NCBI GenBank assembly: GCA_964519585.1
Contig: CAZFIO010000106.1
Coordinates: 1 to 7,708 of the forward strand
Source of the DNA: CAZFIO01 sp964519585
GTDB taxonomy: Bacteria; Bacillota; Clostridia; Tissierellales; Tissierellaceae
DNA: 7,708 nucleotides
Direction: 5' to 3'
A program made the translations under genes and the position numbers. Below the pieces are notes generated by a model that worked only from the letters and a program-made list of their open reading frames with translations, was not told where the DNA came from and did not search any database. Below, piece by piece: positions 1-5,432 of the stretch. Every line of letters starts with the position of its first letter. The first letter of the stretch is position 1.

Positions 1-105
1 GCCTGTAACCATTATTTTGATAAAGTCGTTTATATCTAGATTTGTTCTTTTTTCCTCTTGCTGGGCTATTAAAGCGTCTATACTATAATCATTTCTTACC
101 TTCAT
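1..105 (-). CDS. flgD: FlgD, flagellar hook cap/assembly protein (N-terminus only, truncated by window edge)
   Basis: Only the first 35 codons are inside the window; the frame is open to base 1. The ATG at 105-103 is preceded by a near-perfect AGGAGGT (117-111) at five bases' spacing, so the start is firm. The peptide contains LDINDFIKIMVTG, which fits the conserved N-terminal segment of FlgD (usually LxKxDFLKLLVTQ...). FlgD caps the growing hook and allows FlgE subunits to polymerise, then is shed. The position directly after fliK, 12 bases past its stop, is the usual place for flgD in Firmicutes. Identification rests on this short segment plus gene order, so another FlgD-like scaffold protein cannot be fully excluded. 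Confidence 0.78.
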   Translation of the reverse strand, partial: MKVRNDYSIDALIAQQEEKRTNLDINDFIKIMVTG

Positions 106-110
106 CTTCT

Positions 111-117
111 ACCTCCT
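111..117 (-). promoter_or_regulatory. Ribosome binding site of flgD
   Basis: AGGAGGT on the minus strand starts one base after the fliK stop codon (TAG, 120-118) and lies five bases before the flgD ATG. It is the strongest Shine-Dalgarno match in the window and fixes the flgD start. Its closeness to the fliK stop suggests that the two genes are translationally coupled. Confidence 0.8.
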
Positions 118-1557
118 CTACACTAAGATATTTACTCCATTAGACCCAAATCCTTGGTCTATCACTAATCCAGAACTTGTAATCCCCATAGCTTTAATAG
201 AATCCTTCCTAAAAACACTCCTTAGGCCCTGGTTGAAATCTCTCTGCCCTTGATTTTCACTAAAGTTCTTTTCAGCTAGGCTGCCATTTAAACCAGTGTT
301 AATATCAATTTCTAACTTTTCCAGATTAATATTTTCCTTGGCTAGGTTTTGGTTTAGCTGGCTTAGGCTATTAACCAAGAGTGATTTTGTTAGTTGGTTT
401 TCTACTAGGATTTTTCCTATGATTTTCCCATCTTCTAGCTTTAGTTTAATATTCACGGCCCCTAGTTCCTCTGGATAAAGTTGAACTTCCAGTAGACTAG
501 CAGTATCTAGGTTGGTAACTTTGATAGAATCTATAATTCTATCAGCTAGCCTATGGATATTTTCTAGCCCTAAGTCTTCTAGGTCTGCTGGTAAAGGCTT
601 GTCTATCCACGGATTTTTCACTCTAGAAGAAGCTGAGTTTATAAGAATGTTCTCAAATCTTGAATCCTTGGGTTTTTCTTTTGTCTTCTCTAAGCTAGAA
701 ATCAAATCTTCTTTTGCCATTTGAACTTCCTTACTTTCTGCTCCTTGGTTTGGGATAGCTACCGTCTTTTCTACACTGATATTCTTTGGCTTTAAGTAGT
801 CCCATTCTAGATTTCTTTCAATGTCTGAATCCTTCGGGGTCCCTTCCTCAACTTGTTTTTTAGAAATATCTCTAGAAATATCTACTTCTATCTTTGGGTC
901 TTGAAGTTTGACTTCCTCAATGGCCTTCTTGGATATCTCCCCTGCAATACCTGGGTCTTTTCCAAGGTCTTTAGGCTTAGCCTTATCCATAGTTGTATTA
1001 AGATTTTCCTCAATATTTCCTATAGGACTTTCTTTGCTTGTGTCAACCTCTTCAATAGGAATAACCCTTTCTTGCTGAAAAACCTGATCAAAGTCAATAA
1101 GCTTCTTTTCTGAAACATCAAGATTCAGAGGCTTAAGATCTACAGGTTCCAGGCCTGCTTCTTCTAGGCTTAAGGCTTCTAGACTGGAGCTTTCTAAAGC
1201 AGATCTTTGTTCTTCGTCAAGGATTATACTTCCCCCCAATCCAATCCCCCTGGGTGGAATGTCCTGAAGCCTAACAACTTGGATTTCTTCACTATCAAGT
1301 TCCAGCTGTCTTGGCTTAATTTCTATGCCCCCAGGATAGAAAAAACCTAAAAATTCATCTGGGTCTTCTTTTTCATTATCCTCTACTATTAAGTTGTCTA
1401 CTTCTTCCCCTTTATCCAAGGAGATTACTCCTTCTTTAGCTTCCTTATCTTCTGCGAATATTAAACCTTCTAGAATACCTGCAAAGCCGTCAATATCCCT
1501 TGATGCCTGCCCTTCTGCTTTGGGTGTATTCTGGATTTGTATATTCTCTATTCTCAT
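118..1557 (-). CDS. fliK: FliK, flagellar hook-length control protein
   Basis: Predicted product is 479 aa. FliK is a secreted ruler that measures the hook and switches the export gate from rod/hook to filament substrates. The C-terminal globular region (about residues 345-420) carries the family core: LEVQLYPEELGAVNIKLK, then an amphipathic stretch including LLVNSLSQLNQNL, as in the Flg_hook domain. Residues 1-330 are acidic, low in complexity and poorly conserved, as expected for the ruler part. They contain six 5-residue repeats of type xLExx (120-149) and two 23-residue repeats starting ISKK (208 and 231). The ATG at 1557 is chosen because of the strong GGGGGTGA ribosome site just upstream; the open frame continues to an ATG at 1647 but that part only reads through a 7-bp repeat array. 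It is followed 12 bases later by flgD, and separated from fliJ by an unusual repeat-filled gap. Confidence 0.9.
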   Translation of the reverse strand: MRIENIQIQNTPKAEGQASRDIDGFAGILEGLIFAEDKEAKEGVISLDKGEEVDNLIVEDNEKEDPDEFLGFFYPGGIEIKPRQLELDSEEIQVVRLQDIPPRGIGLGGSIILDEEQRSALESSSLEALSLEEAGLEPVDLKPLNLDVSEKKLIDFDQVFQQERVIPIEEVDTSKESPIGNIEENLNTTMDKAKPKDLGKDPGIAGEISKKAIEEVKLQDPKIEVDISRDISKKQVEEGTPKDSDIERNLEWDYLKPKNISVEKTVAIPNQGAESKEVQMAKEDLISSLEKTKEKPKDSRFENILINSASSRVKNPWIDKPLPADLEDLGLENIHRLADRIIDSIKVTNLDTASLLEVQLYPEELGAVNIKLKLEDGKIIGKILVENQLTKSLLVNSLSQLNQNLAKENINLEKLEIDINTGLNGSLAEKNFSENQGQRDFNQGLRSVFRKDSIKAMGITSSGLVIDQGFGSNGVNILV

Positions 1558-1561
1558 GCAT

Positions 1562-1572
1562 TCACCCCCTTT
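1562..1572 (-). promoter_or_regulatory. Ribosome binding site of fliK
   Basis: The minus strand reads AAAGGGGGTGA, with seven bases between the G-run and the ATG at 1557-1555. This site decides the fliK start against the upstream in-frame ATG at 1647, which has no comparable site. Confidence 0.75.
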
Positions 1573-1603
1573 CAATATGGTTATATATAAAGCCTGTAAG
1601 GCT

Positions 1604-1652
1604 ATAAAGCGGAAAGTCGAAAGCTTAAAGTTTAAATCATAAAGCATAAAGC
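1604..1652. repeat. Degenerate 7-bp tandem repeat upstream of fliK (seven units)
   Basis: Seven consecutive heptamers fit the plus-strand consensus NNAAAGY. The units ATAAAGC (1604, 1639 and 1646), GGAAAGT (1611), CGAAAGC (1618) and TTAAAGT (1625) match; TTAAATC (1632) is the one exception. A further ATAAAGC stands alone at 1587-1593. On the transcribed strand the units read as GCTTTAT-like. The array lies in the fliK leader, about 45 bases before the ribosome site. A small AGCCT-GTA-AGGCT hairpin (1591-1603) sits between it and the ribosome site. The function is unknown; slipped-strand variation in copy number is possible. Confidence 0.7.
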
Positions 1653-1656
1653 ATTG

Positions 1657-1682
1657 GGTCTAGCTAACTGGTCTAGGATCCT
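1657..1682. repeat. 13-bp direct repeat with GGTCTAG core (two copies)
   Basis: GGTCTAG occurs at 1657-1663 and again at 1670-1676, and the spacing gives two abutting 13-base units that also share the final CT. The second copy runs into the left arm of the palindromic composite starting at 1675. It may be a small duplication linked to insertion or slippage; no function can be assigned. Confidence 0.45.
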
Positions 1683-1701
1683 TCGCTTCGCTCTGGATGA
1701 C
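1675..1701 (-). repeat. Left hairpin unit of the composite (GTCATCCAGAGCGAAGCGA type)
   Basis: On the minus strand the unit begins GTCATCCAGAGCGAAG and ends GATCCT, with ATCC and GGAT able to pair around a GCGAAGCGA-containing centre. It is inverted relative to the related unit at 1821-1847. The motif resembles a repeat often scattered through intergenic DNA of diverse bacteria. Confidence 0.55.
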
Positions 1702-1731
1702 AAAAACATGGTAAGGTTTTGGGTCAGCGGG

Positions 1732-1814
1732 CAGACACACAGGTCTGGGATACAGGGGGACGGACCTTACTGTGTTTGTTTTCTAACACAGAAGGCCCGT
1801 CCCCACTGTGTCTG
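1732..1814. repeat. Long nested inverted repeat (stem-loop) between fliJ and fliK
   Basis: The inner stem pairs 1756-1776 with 1785-1804 around an 8-base loop (1777-1784). It comprises GGGGACGG/CCGTCCCC, CCTT/AAGG and CTGTGTT/AACACAG, with one bulged base (1769) and one imperfect position (1764 opposite 1796). An outer pair, CAGACACA (1732-1739) with TGTGTCTG (1807-1814), closes the structure with an uneven internal loop. In RNA from the operon strand the imperfect position becomes a G-U pair, so about 20 pairs can form; in plus-strand RNA it is an A-C mismatch. No run of U follows the stem on the operon strand, so it does not look like a simple intrinsic terminator. It could affect mRNA processing or stability between fliJ and fliK. 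Confidence 0.75.
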
Positions 1815-1820
1815 ACTCGA

Positions 1821-1847
1821 GTCATCTCGAGCTTGTCGAGAGATCTC
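1821..1847 (+). repeat. Right hairpin unit of the composite (GTCATCTCGAGC type)
   Basis: The plus strand begins GTCATCTCGAGC and ends GATCTC. TCTCGA and TCGAGA pair perfectly around a GCTTG loop (1825-1841). It is a diverged, inverted relative of the unit at 1675-1701. An ACTCGAGT palindrome (1815-1822) adjoins it. Confidence 0.55.
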
Positions 1848-1853
1848 CTCTTT

Positions 1854-1881
1854 TGACCCCAAAGCCATGACCCCAATAACA
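1854..1881. repeat. 14-bp direct repeat (two tandem copies)
   Basis: TGACCCCAAAGCCA (1854-1867) is followed at once by TGACCCCAATAACA (1868-1881); the first nine bases are identical. The second copy ends exactly where the 11-bp array begins. Confidence 0.6.
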
Positions 1882-1936
1882 ATCGCTTGTCTATTGCTTG
1901 ACCATTGCTTGTCTATTGCTAGACTATCGTTCAGCT
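1882..1936. repeat. 11-bp tandem repeat array overlapping the fliJ stop codon
   Basis: Five head-to-tail 11-mers start at 1882, 1893, 1904, 1915 and 1926. The consensus is ATTGCTTGTCT on the plus strand, AGACAAGCAAT on the coding strand. The first four units are well kept (ATCGCTTGTCT, ATTGCTTGACC, ATTGCTTGTCT, ATTGCTAGACT); the fifth (ATCGTTCAGCT) is diverged, and a weak sixth (ATTGTTCCC...) lies in the last codons of fliJ. The stop codon of fliJ (1933-1931) is inside the fifth unit, so the array has grown right at the gene end or has been copied from it. Confidence 0.7.
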
Positions 1937-2359
1937 ATTGTTCCCATAATTCAATACCCCTATCTCATCCAATTCCTTTTGTTCTATAGCCTTCATCTTA
2001 GCTATGTATTCTTCCATATCCTTTTCCTTCAACTTCTCCATAACCTTCCTATCCTTCTGGGCAGCTAGAAGTTCTTGCCTTGCCTTCTCCAGTCTTTGCT
2101 TGATTTGGTACAAAATAATTTCATTTTTTTCAACCTGTTCTTCCAAATCTTCTATATAAATATGATGTTGCCTGATTTCATAGATATTGCCATATTTTTT
2201 ATTATTCTTGGCCTTCTTATGTTCCTTAATTAGATTATTTAGTATTTGCCTTTGACTTTCCATTTCCCTTTGAACAATGGCAAACCTTTCTATGGTGGAC
2301 TTTTCTATATTGGTCCGCCATTCTAGTACATTTTCCAATTGAAAATTATATCCTCTCAT
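1931..2359 (-). CDS. fliJ: FliJ, flagellar export chaperone/ATPase stalk protein
   Basis: 142 aa, close to the usual FliJ length of about 147. FliJ is a coiled-coil protein that sits in the central pore of the FliI hexamer, like the gamma subunit of F1, and couples it to the export gate. The start FQLENVLEWR matches the FliJ signature (FrLqkVLdlR). Nearly the whole chain is charged and heptad-like with no predicted membrane segment. The C-terminal EQKELDEIGVLNYG matches the family end (EqKelDEiavl). The ATG at 2359 begins 20 bases after the fliI stop; its ribosome site is poor (an AAGG about 15 bases away and an AGG directly abutting the ATG), so coupling to fliI may matter. The last codons and the stop overlap an 11-bp tandem array. 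Identification rests on these two ends and on its place after fliI. Confidence 0.9.
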   Translation of the reverse strand: MRGYNFQLENVLEWRTNIEKSTIERFAIVQREMESQRQILNNLIKEHKKAKNNKKYGNIYEIRQHHIYIEDLEEQVEKNEIILYQIKQRLEKARQELLAAQKDRKVMEKLKEKDMEEYIAKMKAIEQKELDEIGVLNYGNNS

Positions 2360-2379
2360 CCTATCATCACTTTACCTTC

Positions 2380-3699
2380 CTAGGCTCCCATAATCCCCCT
2401 TAGCATTTCTAGGGTTTCTTCATAGCATACTCTTTCATTTGTGTCTTGCCTTAAAAATGTGTTTATAGAAGAATTTAAATCTATAGCCCTATCAATTGCC
2501 AAGTTTTTCCCCTTAATATAGGCCCCTACATTTATCAAGTCCTCTGATTCTGCATATACTGCCAAGTTTTCTTTAAGGGCCCCTGCCATTTCATAGTGGT
2601 CCTGGCTTACAATCTCCTTCATAATCCTGCTTATGCTGTTTTGCACATCTATGGCAGGAAAATGGTTTTTTGCTGCTATCTTTCTTGATAGGACTATATG
2701 GCCATCAAGTATACCTCTTACAGCATCAGCAATAGGTTCATTCATATCATCACCTTCAACCAAAACTGTATAGAAGGCAGTTATTGATCCTTCCTTGGAC
2801 ATCCCACTTCTCTCCAATAGTTTGGGTAACATGGCAAAGACTGAAGGTGTATAACCCCTAGTTGTAGGTGGTTCCCCAGTTGCTAGCCCAATTTCTCTTT
2901 GGGCCATGGCAAATCTAGTGACTGAGTCCATCATAAGCATAACCTTTTTTCCCTGGTCCCGGAAATACTCCGCAACTGCAGTAGCCACAAAGGCCCCCTT
3001 GAGCCTTACCAGGGGTGGCTGGTCAGATGTTGCATATATAACTACAGACTTCTTAAAGCCTTCTTCACCTAAATCTTTCTCTATAAATTCTAGAACCTCA
3101 CGGCCCCTCTCACCTACAAGACCTATAACATTGACATCTGCCTCACAAAACTTTGCCATCATACCAAGTAGGGTAGACTTACCTACACCAGACCCTGCAA
3201 ATATACCTATCCTTTGGCCTTCACCAATGGTTAGGGTCCCATCTATGGCCTTGATTCCAGTTGACATAACTGTATCAATTCTTCTTCTATCAAAGGGGTT
3301 TGGCGGATCCCTATCTACATCGTAGGCCTTGCCCTTCTTAAGCACCATCTTGTCCAAGGGCCTACCTAAACCATCTATGGATTTTCCCAAAAGTTCATCA
3401 CTTATATTTACCTTAAGGGTTTCTCCTGTGGTTTTTACCAGGCATCCTGGTCCTATCCCCTTTAAATCATCCAGGGGCATAAGAAGGACAGTTTCACCCT
3501 TGAAGCCTACAACCTCCGTCAAAACCACCCTGTCATCCTTTATAAAAACCTGGCAGACTTCACCTATAAAAGCTTCCAAGCCCTCCACCTGGATAACTAG
3601 GCCTATGACCTGGGTTACCTTACCCATTTTTTCATAGTGACTTTTCTTTTTGATTTCTTCCTTATATCTATCAAAGGGTATATTTATCAAAGAATTCAC
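2380..3699 (-). CDS. fliI: FliI, flagellum-specific export ATPase
   Basis: 439 aa, full length. It is a cytoplasmic F1-beta-like ATPase that energises early steps of type III export, acting as a hexamer with FliH and FliJ. Visible motifs are GKVTQVIGLVIQVEG opening the N-terminal beta barrel (from residue 26), Walker A AGSGVGKST (168-176), the GERGREV loop (196-202) that carries the catalytic glutamate in this family, Walker B VMLMMDSVTR (253-262), and the conserved VLVEGDDMNEPIADAVRGI (312-330). The start is a GTG at 3699 that overlaps the fliH stop as GTGA, with AAGGTGG just upstream. The next Met (residue 25) would cut off the usual N-terminal helix that binds FliH. The tight overlap suggests coupled, balanced synthesis with FliH. 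Confidence 0.97.
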   Translation of the reverse strand: MNSLINIPFDRYKEEIKKKSHYEKMGKVTQVIGLVIQVEGLEAFIGEVCQVFIKDDRVVLTEVVGFKGETVLLMPLDDLKGIGPGCLVKTTGETLKVNISDELLGKSIDGLGRPLDKMVLKKGKAYDVDRDPPNPFDRRRIDTVMSTGIKAIDGTLTIGEGQRIGIFAGSGVGKSTLLGMMAKFCEADVNVIGLVGERGREVLEFIEKDLGEEGFKKSVVIYATSDQPPLVRLKGAFVATAVAEYFRDQGKKVMLMMDSVTRFAMAQREIGLATGEPPTTRGYTPSVFAMLPKLLERSGMSKEGSITAFYTVLVEGDDMNEPIADAVRGILDGHIVLSRKIAAKNHFPAIDVQNSISRIMKEIVSQDHYEMAGALKENLAVYAESEDLINVGAYIKGKNLAIDRAIDLNSSINTFLRQDTNERVCYEETLEMLRGIMGA

Positions 3700-4430
3700 T
3701 CCACCTTATTGATTTCTTCTATCATACTTTCTATCTGTTTTTTTACTTGTAAATCTATAAACTGGTTCTGGTTTTCTATGGTACAGCCGTTTTTCTCCAG
3801 GTTCTCATCTTCTAGGATTACAAACCTAGTGCCCTCCCATTCCTTCTCCCATTTGCTTAGTTTTGATTTAAGGACTGGAATCTTCCTAGGATTACAGCTA
3901 ATGACTATAGAATCACCTGTCCCATAATTGTCCAAGATGGGGTTAATCAACATAAGTATATCTTCACTTGATGTATCTATGGTATGGTGGACTATTTCTT
4001 CTGCTATTTGGCCAGCTAGTTCTATGATATTTTTCTTGTTTTCCTTGTAAAAACCTTCTACATACTTCTCTGCCTCATCTATAAGTTTTAAAGCCCTGGC
4101 CTTTATAGATTCTCCTTCTTCCCTAGCCTTGATTATTCCTTCATTGTAGCCAATTTCATAGCCTTCACTATAGCCCTTCTTTTTAGCTTCTGTCTTTATT
4201 ACTTCAGCCTCTTTCTTAGCCAGGTCTAGGATCTTTCTTTTTTCTATATCAATTTCTACCATAAGTTCCTTACGGATTTCCTTGTAGGATACTAGATCAT
4301 CAGATAAATCTTCCTCTATAGGCTTAGTCTCTTCTATTATAGGAGTTAGGTTAACCTTGGTTTCAATAAGTGAAGTCCCACTATCTGATGACACGTTTTG
4401 ATTCTTAATTACCCTATAGGATGATAGCAT
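3696..4430 (-). CDS. fliH: FliH, flagellar export ATPase stator/regulator
   Basis: 244 aa. FliH dimers bind FliI, restrain its ATPase activity and anchor it to the C ring. The protein opens MLSSYRVIK, matching the conserved SxVIK start of the family. A long charged coiled coil follows. A GxxxG ladder, the hallmark of FliH, is seen at residues 86, 90, 94 and 98 (with A102 in register, then G106). The C-terminal part (NGCTIENQNQFIDLQVKKQIESM) matches the FliH/YscL globular domain end. The ATG at 4430 is chosen over the GTG at 4439 because the latter lies inside the ribosome site AGGGGTGATC (4443-4434). The start overlaps the end of fliG by 17 bases, and the stop overlaps the fliI start by 4. 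Confidence 0.93.
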   Translation of the reverse strand: MLSSYRVIKNQNVSSDSGTSLIETKVNLTPIIEETKPIEEDLSDDLVSYKEIRKELMVEIDIEKRKILDLAKKEAEVIKTEAKKKGYSEGYEIGYNEGIIKAREEGESIKARALKLIDEAEKYVEGFYKENKKNIIELAGQIAEEIVHHTIDTSSEDILMLINPILDNYGTGDSIVISCNPRKIPVLKSKLSKWEKEWEGTRFVILEDENLEKNGCTIENQNQFIDLQVKKQIESMIEEINKVE

Positions 4431-5421
4431 CTTGATCACCCCTGGCTATGATTATTTCTCCCGCCTCATCAAGTTTTCTGATGGTTCCAACTATCTTGTG
4501 TTGTGCTTCCTCTACAGCAGATATACGAACAGGCCCCATAAACTTAATATCCTCAGTCAGCATTTCTGCAGCCCTATTGGACATATTGGAAAATATTATG
4601 CTTGAAACCTCCTCAGAGGCCCCCTTAAGGGCAAGTGCCAGGTCTTCATTGGAAACCTCCCTAAGAATTCTTTGAATAGAGGACCTATCAAGATTAACTA
4701 TATCTTCAAATATAAAGAGATTTGCCTTAATAACCTCAGCCAATTCTGGTTGGGTTCTTTCCAAGTCTCCAATAATATTCTTCTCAGTAGACCTATCAAC
4801 CGAGTTAAGTATCTCAACCAAGGTCCGTACACCACCAACAGTTTCAGCTTCTGAATCTATTATTGATGAAAACTTGCTTTCCATTATCCCCTCAATTCTT
4901 TTAATAACAGAAGGGTTTGTCCTATTTATAGTTCCTATCCTCTCAGCAATTTCTGTCTGTAGTTCTGTAGGGAATTGGGAAATAACCATGGCAGCCTTAT
5001 CTGCTTGCAAGTAGCACATAATAAGGGCAATGGTTTGGGGATGTTCATTTATTAATAAATTGGTTAACTGAACTGGATCAGCCCTACGAGCAATAGCAAA
5101 GGGTCTTTCTTTTAGCTGGATTTGGTTGAGGACATCTAGGACCTCCTTTGCCCTCTGGGTCCCCAAGGCCTTATTAAGCAAATCCTTTGCATAATCTATC
5201 CCTCCATCCAGGACATACTCCCTAGCGGAAACCATATCTACAAAATCTGCTATAACCTCATCCCTTTCATGAGGTTCCACATAGTCAATATTTGCAATCT
5301 CATAGGTTACCTTTTGGATCATAGGGTCTGGTAGTCTCTTCAGTATCTGAGATGAAGTGTCCTGTCCCAGTGCTATAAGTAGGATTGCTGCCTTTCTAAG
5401 TCCCTGCTTTTTATTCCTCAT
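4414..5421 (-). CDS. fliG: FliG, flagellar motor switch protein
   Basis: 335 aa, the usual length. FliG sits at the top of the C ring, binds FliF through its N-terminal domain, and generates torque through its C-terminal domain facing the stators. Visible features are the N-terminal domain (KAAILLIALGQ, residues 10-20), the middle-domain EHPQ motif (126-129), the GG hinge (196-197), and LFIFEDI (235-241) in place of the MFVF motif. The torque helix bears charged residues at the conserved positions: K266, R283, E290, D291 and R299. The protein is intact to the typical ARG...IIL end. The ATG at 5421 has AGGTGA about six bases before it and starts 11 bases after the fliF stop. The last 17 bases overlap fliH. 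Confidence 0.97.
   Translation of the reverse strand: MRNKKQGLRKAAILLIALGQDTSSQILKRLPDPMIQKVTYEIANIDYVEPHERDEVIADFVDMVSAREYVLDGGIDYAKDLLNKALGTQRAKEVLDVLNQIQLKERPFAIARRADPVQLTNLLINEHPQTIALIMCYLQADKAAMVISQFPTELQTEIAERIGTINRTNPSVIKRIEGIMESKFSSIIDSEAETVGGVRTLVEILNSVDRSTEKNIIGDLERTQPELAEVIKANLFIFEDIVNLDRSSIQRILREVSNEDLALALKGASEEVSSIIFSNMSNRAAEMLTEDIKFMGPVRISAVEEAQHKIVGTIRKLDEAGEIIIARGDQDAIIL
4434..4443 (-). promoter_or_regulatory. Ribosome binding site of fliH, inside the fliG coding region
   Basis: AGGGGTGATC on the minus strand closely matches the anti-Shine-Dalgarno complement. The GGGG lies eight bases before the ATG at 4430. It sits within the last codons of fliG and supports ATG 4430 as the fliH start over GTG 4439. 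Confidence 0.7.
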
Positions 5422-5432
5422 CTTTTCACCTA

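Larger units (their letters stand above)
1675..1847. mobile_element. Palindromic intergenic composite element, MITE-like, non-coding
   Basis: The block has a near-symmetric layout. A 27-base hairpin-type unit lies at 1675-1701 in minus orientation and a related unit at 1821-1847 in plus orientation; they agree at about 17 of 27 positions and share GTCATC, GAGC, CGA and GATC. Between them lies a long GC-rich stem-loop (1732-1814) whose arms contain GGGGACGG and CCGTCCCC. Units of the kind GTCAT...GAGCGAAGCGA...GATC and GGGGACGG are, from general knowledge, frequently dispersed between genes in clostridial genomes. There is no open frame for a transposase, so any mobility would have to be supplied in trans. 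Calling it mobile is inference: no clear target duplication frames it and copy number in the genome is not visible here. Confidence 0.45.

Noticed and set aside
1558..1647. A 30-residue N-terminal extension of FliK starting at the ATG at 1647
   Set aside because: The extension only translates the heptamer array and the ribosome site itself. A strong GGGGGTGA site points to the ATG at 1557, and the protein from there starts MRIENIQI, a plausible FliK start.
1558..1660. Separate promoter for fliK
   Set aside because: A TATATA stretch (about 1583-1589) could serve as a -10 box, but no convincing -35 box lies at proper distance, and AT-rich repeats make chance matches likely. No flagellar sigma-factor promoter was recognised either.
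1756..1804. Intrinsic terminator after fliJ
   Set aside because: The stem is strong, but no T-rich tract follows it on the operon strand (the next bases read CTGTATCCC). On the plus strand there is no gene to terminate and also no T-run.
1882..1936. CRISPR-like array
   Set aside because: Units are 11 bp, directly abutting and without spacers, and no cas gene is near. The 7-bp array at 1604-1652 fails for the same reason.
2906..3325. 139-codon open frame on the plus strand opposite fliI
   Set aside because: It is the antisense shadow of the strongly conserved fliI ATPase core. The translation is rich in S, P and T with no recognisable motif. The same applies to the other plus-strand frames, such as 853-1113, 3329-3637, 3637-3927 and 6262-6552.
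4431..4439. GTG at 4439 as the fliH start
   Set aside because: The GTG is part of the ribosome site AGGGGTGATC, and the ATG at 4430 has correct spacing and gives a typical FliH N-terminus.
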